Positions 1 through 6,421 of a DNA stretch of 7,059 nucleotides are shown piece after piece. Under the pieces are notes generated by a model. The model was not told the origin of the DNA. It saw only the letters and a list, made by a program, of their open reading frames with translations, and did not search any database. This DNA comes from Spirochaetales bacterium (lineage in GTDB: Bacteria > Spirochaetota > Spirochaetia > SZUA-6 > DRHE01), in contig DRHE01000063.1 in the NCBI GenBank assembly GCA_011049745.1, positions 1-7,059 on the forward strand, in the 5' to 3' direction. The translations under genes were made by a program, and so were the position numbers. The stretch's first letter is position 1, and each line of letters starts with the position of its first letter.

Positions 1-1289
1 GCTAAATTGTCATATTCCCCCAACCCGTACAGGGCCAGGCAGAAATCTCCCAGTAATTCTGAATCGGTTAACAGGGGCACCATTATCCTCTTTCCGGTTA
101 TATTGGCTTTAATTTGATTCCATAGCGGGCTCCTGGCCGGGCTACCCGTAATCCTCAACTCCTGCATGCTGACGCCATTTTCCTCCATAACCTCTATAAC
201 ATGGCGAATCGCATAACCTACAGATTCTAAAATCGCATGGGTCATCTCATTTAAGCCGTGATTCACGGTTAATCCTATAAAGCCCCCCCTGGCGTTATCA
301 TCCCATATAGGCGCTCTTTCACCTGCGAGATATGGCAGGAATATTAATTTACCGGAGCCGGCGGGTATTCCGGAAATATCCTCAAAAATTCGGTTGTAGT
401 CCAGCTTCTCTCTGCCGGTTATATTCTTAAACCACTCCAGGGCCTTGCCCGTTGTAGAGATGATGCCCGAGATATTGTAGTAGCCTTCAATAATATGGCC
501 GAAGCTTAAGAGGCGGCTGTCAGTGATCATTCGCTCAGAGCAGAGATTGATCCCTTCGGAGGTGCCGGCCCGATCGCAGGCCCGCCCGGGAGAGACCGTG
601 CCAGTTCCCAGAATGGACATTACAAAGTCAGGACCCCCGGCAATAACCGGTATGCCCGCTTTTAAACCGAATAAGCTCATTCCCTTTCCTGTGACCTTGC
701 CGACCATGCTCCCGGGCTTAATGAAACCGGGGAACCTCCCTGGATCAAGACCCAGCCCATTCAAAATATCATCGCTCCAGAAGTATTTAAGAAAATTGGA
801 TCCCGGCAGTATGGTGAATGCATTCCCGGTAAGTAGAAAATTGATATACTCCGGACAGGAAAAAAAGTATTTTGTCTTTTCATATACATCAGGCCTGTGT
901 TTGAATAGCCAATAGGCCTTTGGCAGATAAAAGGTAGAATCGATATAGGACCCGGTTATCTCTTTGATTATATCTGATTCCGCTGAACAGCGGCTGTCCA
1001 TCCAGGATATGGCGGGAGTTAAAGGCTTGCCGTCAACACCCGCGGGCAGCAGGGTCGGTCCATTGCCGCTTATTACAACACCATCAATATTACCATGTAA
1101 GGAATTTATTATTCTCTTGTTTATCTCTTTTATGGCATTGATCCAGGCTTCAGGGTCCTGTTCGTGTATCAGGGGATCTTCATTTTCCAACAGAGTCACC
1201 GGTACCTCGAAATGATCAATCAGGGCTGCATCACGATCAAAGAGAGCGCCCTTGATAAGCGAAGTGCCGATATCATATACCAGGATCAC
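1..1289 (-). CDS. FGGY-family carbohydrate kinase (xylulokinase-like), 3' end cut by window edge
   Basis: The minus strand is open from a GTG at 1289-1287 to the left edge: 429 full codons plus two bases, with no stop. FGGY kinases are usually about 480-520 residues, so roughly the last 60-90 are missing because the window ends, not because the gene is broken. Seen: an N-terminal phosphate-binding motif YDIGTSLIKGALFD (residues 5-18); WMDSR (96-100), typical of the first FGGY domain; GGPD (218-221), whose D221 sits at the usual catalytic aspartate; a glycine-rich stretch ending AGTSEG (241-246); and GSPARSPLWNQ (382-392), the C-domain adenosine-binding region. It should transfer phosphate from ATP to a sugar or ketose in the cytoplasm. 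The start follows the dehydrogenase stop by 9 bases. The likely ribosome site AAGGGA (1300-1295) overlaps that stop, and an in-frame stop directly upstream leaves GTG as the only ordinary start. Family assignment is firm; substrate is unknown. Confidence 0.93.
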   Translation of the reverse strand, partial: MILVYDIGTSLIKGALFDRDAALIDHFEVPVTLLENEDPLIHEQDPEAWINAIKEINKRIINSLHGNIDGVVISGNGPTLLPAGVDGKPLTPAISWMDSRCSAESDIIKEITGSYIDSTFYLPKAYWLFKHRPDVYEKTKYFFSCPEYINFLLTGNAFTILPGSNFLKYFWSDDILNGLGLDPGRFPGFIKPGSMVGKVTGKGMSLFGLKAGIPVIAGGPDFVMSILGTGTVSPGRACDRAGTSEGINLCSERMITDSRLLSFGHIIEGYYNISGIISTTGKALEWFKNITGREKLDYNRIFEDISGIPAGSGKLIFLPYLAGERAPIWDDNARGGFIGLTVNHGLNEMTHAILESVGYAIRHVIEVMEENGVSMQELRITGSPARSPLWNQIKANITGKRIMVPLLTDSELLGDFCLALYGLGEYDNL

Positions 1290-1298
1290 TGCAATCCC

Positions 1299-2315
1299 TT
1301 AAGGCTTAAGCAGAACACGATAGGTACCGTTACTCATTGCCGCGTTCATTCCTTCCTCAATATTCTCAAAATCAGTTATTTTACTGATTAAGGGTTTTAC
1401 ATTTACCTTGCCAAAGCTGAGCAAACGCACAGCCTGCAGAAAATCATGCTCTGTCCTGCCCTCGCTTCCGGTTATCAGGTATTCATTCCTGTGAAGTGTA
1501 TTTGCGTCTATGGACAGAGCAGCCCCTTCATTATACGAGGTATAGATATTTACCCTTCCGTCTCTGGCAATAGCTTCAAAGGCATGTCCAAGGGCTTCAG
1601 GCGCCGGACTGGTAATGATATAACCATCCACCCCCCTGCCGCCGGTGTGTTCTTTAACAACCCCATTTATATCTTCTGCAGCCGGATCTATGGCAAGATA
1701 GGCACCCAGTTCTGCCGCCAGCTTACGCCTGATTTTATCCGGATCGGAAATAAATACTCTTGCCCCCATACAGAGCGCTGCCTCAAGGTGCATAATGCCC
1801 ATGGGTCCGGCTCCGGCAATCAGAAGATCCTCAGCCAGGGTGATATCTATATTTTTTAAAGAGCGGATACAGCAGGCAATGGGTTCTGCAAAGGCGGCTT
1901 CAGCGAGGGGTATTGAATCCGGAAAGGGAAACACTTGAGTTGATTTTACAGAGATATATTCCGCAAAACCGCCGAGAACCTTATTTCCCTTCTTAAATCG
2001 ATTTTCACACATATTTGATTTTCCGCTTCTGCAGTAATAGCATTCATTACATCTGGTAACCAGGTCAAGCGCCACCTTAGTGCCCGGTTCTATCGCTGAA
2101 AGAACCTGCTCCCCTTTTTCCACCACAATTCCCGAGGCTTCATGACCAGGAATTATGGGATAGTATATCTCCATATCACCCCGGTAAAGACGGAGTTCAA
2201 GAGTACAGATACCGCAGTAGCCCAATTTGATAAGCAGTTCATCTTTATCTATTGTAGGCTTTTCTACTTCCATGATCTCCATTTTCTCAGGCGCTTCAAG
2301 AAGCAAAGCTTTCAT
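1299..2315 (-). CDS. Zinc-dependent medium-chain alcohol/polyol dehydrogenase
   Basis: This 338-residue protein has the full length of the sorbitol/threonine dehydrogenase type of medium-chain dehydrogenases. Seen: catalytic-zinc ligands C37 and H58-E59 (in PGHEASG), with E144 in the usual position of the extra glutamate; structural-zinc cysteines C89, C92, C95 and C103; a Rossmann motif GAGPMG (168-173); and an acidic residue, D191, at the end of the second strand (VFISDPDK), which in this family points to NAD rather than NADP. Expected reaction: oxidation of a secondary alcohol of a polyol or sugar to a ketone in the cytoplasm. Odd point: the residues after C37 read T-L-E rather than the common G-S/T-D, so the usual proton-relay hydroxyl is missing. 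The ATG overlaps the regulator's TGA (ATGA at 2315-2312), and AGGAG lies 6 bases upstream, so the two are probably translationally coupled. The kinase gene follows after 9 bases. Family is certain; substrate is unknown. Confidence 0.95.
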   Translation of the reverse strand: MKALLLEAPEKMEIMEVEKPTIDKDELLIKLGYCGICTLELRLYRGDMEIYYPIIPGHEASGIVVEKGEQVLSAIEPGTKVALDLVTRCNECYYCRSGKSNMCENRFKKGNKVLGGFAEYISVKSTQVFPFPDSIPLAEAAFAEPIACCIRSLKNIDITLAEDLLIAGAGPMGIMHLEAALCMGARVFISDPDKIRRKLAAELGAYLAIDPAAEDINGVVKEHTGGRGVDGYIITSPAPEALGHAFEAIARDGRVNIYTSYNEGAALSIDANTLHRNEYLITGSEGRTEHDFLQAVRLLSFGKVNVKPLISKITDFENIEEGMNAAMSNGTYRVLLKP

Positions 2316-2788
2316 TCCGGACTCCTGTTTTCAACAGCAAACTGACAGAGATCCCTGTATTTACAATAACGGCACTCCTCACCGGGACAGGCCTGAAAAT
2401 GGCCCACCTCCTCAAGTTGATCAATATGCCATCTAAGTTCACTTATATAGCTATTCAGCTTGTCCTTTTTTTCAAGGGCTTGCTTCAGCTTGTCTCTATA
2501 TCTGAAAAGAAGTTTCTGCCTGGGTTTTTCGCCGGATGGATCATCTTTGGCAAGAGAAATTATCTCTGCTATTTCACCAAGGGTAAGACCGTATTCTTTA
2601 AGCTGCTTTATCCGTAACAGATATACAAGATCCTTCTTCGTATACCTGCGGTGTTCAGAATTTTTTCGCTTAGGAGCTTCAAGCAAGTCAAGTTCTTCAT
2701 AGTAACGGATGGTTCTAACCGTAACTCCTGCCTCTTTGGCCAGCTCGCCTATGCGCTGATATTTTTCAGTAACACCTTTGGTCTCCAC
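2312..2788 (-). CDS. MerR-family transcriptional regulator with C-terminal four-cysteine cluster
   Basis: This 158-residue protein starts at a GTG (2788-2786) with GGAG 6 bases upstream (2798-2795). Residues 11-80 are a clear MerR winged-helix DNA-binding domain: RIGELAKEAGVTVRTIRYYE (12-31), then HRRYTKKDL and LKEYGLTLGEI. A long charged helix (about 92-127) should form the antiparallel dimer coiled coil. The short C-terminus holds four cysteines, C134, C139, C142 and C148 (C-x4-C-x2-C-x5-C), which suggests metal or iron-sulfur binding rather than a large sugar-binding domain. MerR proteins dimerise and usually distort over-long promoter spacers. A dyad and promoter lie just upstream (2804-2853), so autoregulation is likely. 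It is co-transcribed with the dehydrogenase and kinase and so is their probable regulator; control of the upstream transporter is possible but not shown. Family is firm; effector is unknown. Confidence 0.93.
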   Translation of the reverse strand: METKGVTEKYQRIGELAKEAGVTVRTIRYYEELDLLEAPKRKNSEHRRYTKKDLVYLLRIKQLKEYGLTLGEIAEIISLAKDDPSGEKPRQKLLFRYRDKLKQALEKKDKLNSYISELRWHIDQLEEVGHFQACPGEECRYCKYRDLCQFAVENRSPE

Positions 2789-2803
2789 TGCACTCTCCAG
2801 AAT

Positions 2804-2836
2804 CTAACCTATAACGTAAGATTAATTATAGGTCAG
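2804..2836. promoter_or_regulatory. Inverted-repeat operator, probably bound by the adjacent MerR protein
   Basis: The two arms, CTAACCTATAA (2804-2814) and TTATAGGTCAG (2826-2836), are reverse complements at 10 of 11 positions, around an 11-base centre; the inner eight base pairs are perfect. The dyad is centred at 2820. It covers the -10 box and predicted start point of the TTGACT/TATAAT promoter. It is also almost centred between a second possible pair on the minus strand, CTGACC (2836-2831) and TAGGTT (2811-2806), spaced 19 bases apart, which is the long spacer typical of MerR-activated promoters. It is not followed by a T-run, so it is not a terminator. That MerR binds here is inferred from position and symmetry. 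Confidence 0.65.
2825..2830 (-). promoter_or_regulatory. -10 element (perfect TATAAT) of the regulator-operon promoter
   Basis: On the minus strand this is TATAAT, identical to consensus, with a 17-base spacer to TTGACT at 2853-2848. Transcription would begin near 2818, giving a leader of about 30 bases before the GTG of the regulator. The box lies inside one arm of the dyad at 2804-2836, so a protein bound to the dyad should block this promoter. Confidence 0.7.
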
Positions 2837-2847
2837 TTTTCGCCAGC

Positions 2848-2853
2848 AGTCAA
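2848..2853 (-). promoter_or_regulatory. -35 element of the predicted regulator-operon promoter
   Basis: On the minus strand this reads TTGACT, five of six matches to the sigma-70/sigma-A -35 consensus. It lies exactly 17 bases upstream of a perfect TATAAT (2830-2825), so the pair is a strong predicted housekeeping promoter for the regulator, dehydrogenase and kinase genes. It sits just after the end of the second permease gene, so these three genes can be transcribed separately from the transporter genes. Confidence 0.7.
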
Positions 2854-2870
2854 TAGAAAATAATCGATAG

Positions 2871-3779
2871 CTATCGCGCTTCTACTCTATAATGTTTCCA
2901 CATGGAATGTAGGATCAACGCGGCTACAGTAATAAGGTAGGGGAAGGCAAGAATGAAGTCTGCCGGTATATTGATTGAACCTTGAGCATAATTGGAAAAA
3001 CTTTCGGCAAAACCGAAAATAAATGATGCAATAAGCACTCCCAATGGCGTTCTGTTTCCCAGGTAAATAACGACAAGGGCAATCCAGCCCCTACCCGAGG
3101 TCATGTTGGGAATAAAAGCCCCCAGGTTCAGGGTAAGCACTGCCCCGGCAAGACCGCAGGTGAAGCCCGATATCAGGATTGCTGAAAGCTGATATTTCCT
3201 CGGATTCAAGCCCAGAGATTTTATAGCCCGGGCATTAAGGCCGGTTCCCCTTACATGCATGCCAAAGGGGGTTTTATAAATCACCAGATAGGCAGCGATA
3301 ACTACCAGCCAGCTTAAATAAACAAATATATTATGATTTATGAAAAGATCGCCAATAAAGGGCAGCTTCTGTAAAAGAGGTATGGTTAATTTAGGCAGTT
3401 CCGGAAGGTCTTGAAAGAGAATTACTCCTTTATTGCCGAATAGGTGAAAGGCAAGGACAACTGTAAATCCGGAGGCGAAAAGGTTAGTGGCCAATCCGGT
3501 TATAAATACATTGGCCTTCAGATAGAGAGTAATACTGCCAAATACTAATGAAAGCGCCATGGTAACAGTGATGCCGAGAAGCACACCAAAGAATAAGCTG
3601 CCCGTATAATAGGCAAAAACCACACTGAAAAAAGCCCCGAAAAGCATCAGCCCTTCAAGCGCGATATTCAACATACCGGAAAGCTCGGTAAAGAGACCGC
3701 CCATGGCTGCCAGCAGAAAGGGGGTCATTATATTGACTGAATTGTGGATCAGGGGTATAGAGCTTTCAAAAGTATTCAT
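2871..3779 (-). CDS. ABC importer permease, YufQ/NupQ type (BPD_transp_2 family)
   Basis: This 302-residue integral inner-membrane protein has about eight or nine hydrophobic segments (roughly 12-30, 40-58, 62-82, 92-114, 150-168, 198-220, 232-262 and 275-291). Seen: TELSGMLNIALEGLML (31-46), the hallmark early motif of the second permease in BMP-type importers; the cytoplasmic loop RGTGLNARAIKSLGLN (177-192), the likely contact with the ATPase; and SGRGWIALVVIYLGNRTPLG (228-247), also typical. It should pair with the preceding permease to form the channel. Its ATG overlaps the previous gene's TGA (3779-3776). The ribosome site is weak (only GAAG very close to the start), so coupled translation is likely. 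The stop TAG lies in a short perfect palindrome. Length is normal for the family. The transported compound cannot be read from it. Confidence 0.93.
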   Translation of the reverse strand: MNTFESSIPLIHNSVNIMTPFLLAAMGGLFTELSGMLNIALEGLMLFGAFFSVVFAYYTGSLFFGVLLGITVTMALSLVFGSITLYLKANVFITGLATNLFASGFTVVLAFHLFGNKGVILFQDLPELPKLTIPLLQKLPFIGDLFINHNIFVYLSWLVVIAAYLVIYKTPFGMHVRGTGLNARAIKSLGLNPRKYQLSAILISGFTCGLAGAVLTLNLGAFIPNMTSGRGWIALVVIYLGNRTPLGVLIASFIFGFAESFSNYAQGSINIPADFILAFPYLITVAALILHSMWKHYRVEAR

Positions 3780-4828
3780 ACTTCAACCCGCTTCCGGTAC
3801 CTTACAAAGTTATAAAGCGCCTGTGCTGTTATCAGATAAAATATCGTGGACTGTACAACTGCTGCAATTTCAAAGGTGATATCTGAATGGAGCATTGCTG
3901 CCTTTGCCCCGGCCTCAAGATAGGCAAAGAATATTGCCGCAGGTATTACGGCTAAAGGATTATTCCTGGCAATCAGTGCTACAGCGATCCCGTTCCAGCC
4001 CATACCGCCGGAAAATCCCTTTAAGCACATATGATAGGTGCCCAGAATTGAAATGCTCCCGGCAAGGCCATGAAGCCCGCCGCTTAAAAACATGGGAATT
4101 ACTATATATTTTGCTGTATTGATACCGCCATATCGGGAAAACTCCCTGTTCAGCCCGCACATCCTCATTTCGTATCCCCATTTTGAATAGAACATGAAGA
4201 AAAAAACCAGAATTGCTGTAAGGAGGGCGAATATAATACTTATATCCAATCTTGAAGGCGGAAAGATGTACAGGAAAAAATATTTGTCGCTAATAAGCGG
4301 GGTGGTAAGCAGGTTTGAATTTGGATCATTCAAGATACCGGTAATAAAATAATTTATTATTAAAATAAGAGCTGCAGAGAATAGAAAGGAACTGATCAGC
4401 TCGTCGGTATCCCACTTCATCTTAAAGAAACCTGAAAGCCCGCCAATCACACCGCCCACGAGGATTGCGCTCAAAACAGCAAGAAATATTCCAACCAGAG
4501 CACCGGCAGAAGGAAGGGCAAGGCAGATAACCGTGGCAGCCAATCCGCCGGCATAAACCTGTCCCTCGCCGCCAAGGTTAAACATGGATGCTCTGAAAGC
4601 AACCGCAATACCCAGCCCGGTAAAAATAAGGGGTATTGCCGAATTAAGCATATTGCCAAAATAGTATTTATTTATAAAGGGGCCGATCAGAAAATAGTAG
4701 ATTGTCTTCCCTGGTTCATCACTCAAAATGAAGATCAGAATAATAACCAGGAAAAAGGCAATACCCAGGGTAATCAATAGACCAATTGTATTAACAAAGA
4801 GTTCGCTGTTTTTCTTCTTAAGTCCCAC
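3776..4828 (-). CDS. ABC importer permease, YufP/NupP type (BPD_transp_2 family)
   Basis: This 350-residue integral membrane protein begins with a lysine-rich cytoplasmic tail and a membrane helix at about 13-35, followed by further hydrophobic segments near 62-80, 90-108, 110-135, 145-163, 195-213, 240-262, 280-303 and 318-340. Seen: FRASMFNLGGEGQ (78-90), diagnostic of the first permease of BMP-type importers; MRMCGLNREFSRYGGIN (221-237), the cytoplasmic loop expected to dock on the ATPase; and GGMGWNGIAVALIARNNPLA (274-293). The start is GTG at 4828-4826, with GAAGGG 7 bases upstream and an in-frame TGA just before it, so no longer start is possible. It begins 12 bases after the ATPase stop and overlaps the next permease by 4 bases. 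Known relatives import nucleosides; the substrate here may differ, given the neighbouring sugar enzymes. Confidence 0.93.
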   Translation of the reverse strand: MGLKKKNSELFVNTIGLLITLGIAFFLVIILIFILSDEPGKTIYYFLIGPFINKYYFGNMLNSAIPLIFTGLGIAVAFRASMFNLGGEGQVYAGGLAATVICLALPSAGALVGIFLAVLSAILVGGVIGGLSGFFKMKWDTDELISSFLFSAALILIINYFITGILNDPNSNLLTTPLISDKYFFLYIFPPSRLDISIIFALLTAILVFFFMFYSKWGYEMRMCGLNREFSRYGGINTAKYIVIPMFLSGGLHGLAGSISILGTYHMCLKGFSGGMGWNGIAVALIARNNPLAVIPAAIFFAYLEAGAKAAMLHSDITFEIAAVVQSTIFYLITAQALYNFVRYRKRVEV

Positions 4829-4840
4829 TCAAAAACCCTT

Positions 4841-6364
4841 CTATTTTACCTCAAAATCACCTCTGATCCCGTGCATATATTCCCCGATAATCTCTTTTGT
4901 GATCTCTCTATTGGCCAGATCAGCTGCAATTCTTCCTTTATACATTACCACTACCCTATCCGCCAGTGTGAGGATCTCCTGAAGATCAGATGATATAAGC
5001 AGTATCGCTGAACCCTGCTCCCGGAGCTGCAGTATTTTCTTATAAACAAACTCACTGCTTGCTATATCAAGGCCCCATGCCGGCTCTGAAAAAACAATGA
5101 AATCAGCTTTGGCCTCCAGCTCCCTTGCCAGGATTACCTTCTGTATATTTCCGCCGGATAGATAGCCAATGGGCAGGGCGGTGTCACCGTCAATTGAATA
5201 TTTTGCGGTAAGGGTATCGGCAAAATCCTGCACCCTTTTCTGACTCATAATCCCTGCTTTCTGGAAATTACGCGAGTTGGTTATAATCATATTCTCCTTT
5301 ACAGATGATCGCAGGCTGGAGCCCCTGTACAGCCTGTCTGCCGGTACATAGCATAACCCCTGTTCCCGTAATTCATGTATGGTACTGTTTGTAATTCTGT
5401 TGTTATTATAATAGATCTCCCCGGAGGATATCCTGCGCAATCCCGTTACTACATCTTCAAGCTCTGCCAAACCATTCCCGCCTACACCGGCAACGCCGAC
5501 AATTTCACTGGCATGTACGGTAAGGTTGAGTTTATCGAGTAAAGGCATATCCTGATTCTTCTGCCTCAGGGTTACCTCTTTCAATTCCAACACCGGAAGA
5601 CCGCGGGTGAGCTCTGCTCTTTCGATATCATAGAGCACGCTTTTACCGACCATTAACCTTGAAAGTTCTTTCCGGTCAACCTCTGCAGTTTTTTTTACTG
5701 CAGCGACTTTCCCCTTTCTCATTACCGTTACCCGGTCGGATATCTCTTTCACCTCATTAAGCTTATGGGTGATAATGATAACTGTCTTACCTATTTTCTT
5801 TAAATTCCGTAGCGTGGTAAAAAGCTTCTTAATTTCCTGCTCGGTAAGTACGGATGTCGGCTCATCAAGAATTAAAAGATCAGCCTGCCGGTAAAGCATT
5901 TTCAATATCTCTACAAGCTGCATCTGGCCGAATGTAAGCTGCGATACGGTTAATCCGGGTTCAATCTTAAAACCGTACTCCTTTATAATCCCCATAACCC
6001 TGCCACGGGCCTTTTCTCTATCAAAAAAAATCGAATACTTTTTGGGTTCAATGCCAAGTACAATATTCTCACATATTGTAAACTGCGGTATAAGCTGGAA
6101 ATGCTGATGAACCATACCAATACCCAGCCTGTCAGCATCCAGGGGATTTGCAATTGATACCTCTCTCCCTCTAAAGGTTATGGTTCCCTGGTCGGGCCGC
6201 TCGAGTCCATGGAGTATCTTCATTAAGGTTGATTTGCCGGCTCCGTTCTCACCGACTATTGCATGTATTTCATTCTTTTCAACTGAAAGATCAACTTTAT
6301 CATTGGCCAGCACCCCTGACTCTTTATATAGTCTTATTATCCCCCGCATTTCAAGATATGACAT
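4841..6364 (-). CDS. Double-domain ABC importer ATPase, YufO/NupO type
   Basis: This 507-residue cytoplasmic protein carries two fused nucleotide-binding domains, as in ribose/BMP-type importers. Domain 1: Walker A GENGAGKST (38-46), Q-loop VHQHF (85-89), an altered signature LTFGQ (143-147), Walker B LLILDEPT (163-170) and switch H200. Domain 2: a degenerate Walker A, GVGGNGLAEL (293-302), lacking the phosphate-binding lysine; signature LSGGNIQK (402-409); Walker B region FSEPAWGLD (425-433), with serine replacing the usual aspartate; and SSD (458-460) instead of the switch histidine. So one of the two composite ATP sites (domain 1 Walker motifs with domain 2 signature) looks competent and the other degenerate. 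The ATG has AAAGG 5 bases upstream and lies 57 bases after the binding-protein stop. It energises import through the two downstream permeases. Length is normal for the family. Confidence 0.95.
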   Translation of the reverse strand: MSYLEMRGIIRLYKESGVLANDKVDLSVEKNEIHAIVGENGAGKSTLMKILHGLERPDQGTITFRGREVSIANPLDADRLGIGMVHQHFQLIPQFTICENIVLGIEPKKYSIFFDREKARGRVMGIIKEYGFKIEPGLTVSQLTFGQMQLVEILKMLYRQADLLILDEPTSVLTEQEIKKLFTTLRNLKKIGKTVIIITHKLNEVKEISDRVTVMRKGKVAAVKKTAEVDRKELSRLMVGKSVLYDIERAELTRGLPVLELKEVTLRQKNQDMPLLDKLNLTVHASEIVGVAGVGGNGLAELEDVVTGLRRISSGEIYYNNNRITNSTIHELREQGLCYVPADRLYRGSSLRSSVKENMIITNSRNFQKAGIMSQKRVQDFADTLTAKYSIDGDTALPIGYLSGGNIQKVILARELEAKADFIVFSEPAWGLDIASSEFVYKKILQLREQGSAILLISSDLQEILTLADRVVVMYKGRIAADLANREITKEIIGEYMHGIRGDFEVK

Positions 6365-6386
6365 TTCAGCCTTTACCCTTTTTGAC

Positions 6387-6412
6387 CAACCAGGGGGCTG
6401 CCGCTCTGGCTG
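6387..6412 (-). other. Possible intergenic hairpin between binding-protein and ATPase genes
   Basis: On the minus strand, CAGCCAG (6412-6406) can pair with CTGGTTG (6393-6387), giving a 7-bp stem with one G-U pair around a 12-base loop that may pair further. No U-run follows, so it does not look like a Rho-independent terminator. Such stems between a binding-protein gene and its transporter genes can stabilise the upstream message so the binding protein is made in excess. That role is inferred only. Confidence 0.3.
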
Positions 6413-6421
6413 TTAGCTCAA

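Noticed and set aside
523..1391. Several plus-strand open frames opposite the kinase gene
   Set aside because: Their translations lack recognisable motifs, are rich in proline and serine as expected from antisense of coding DNA, and lie opposite a continuous minus-strand FGGY kinase frame with conserved motifs throughout.
2789..2870. Rho-independent terminator between transporter and regulator genes
   Set aside because: The dyad here is AT-rich, lacks a following T-run, and overlaps promoter elements. Read-through from the transporter genes remains possible.
2865..2876. Perfect 12-bp palindrome CGATAGCTATCG over the stop of the second permease
   Set aside because: It is short, has no loop, and no T-run follows it on the minus strand, so it is not a convincing terminator. 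It could be an operator half-site, but no second copy was seen.
3960..4659. Short minus-strand frames inside the first permease gene
   Set aside because: They are in a different frame from the permease, show no motif, and the permease frame is intact with all family motifs, so there is no sign of a frameshift or nested gene.
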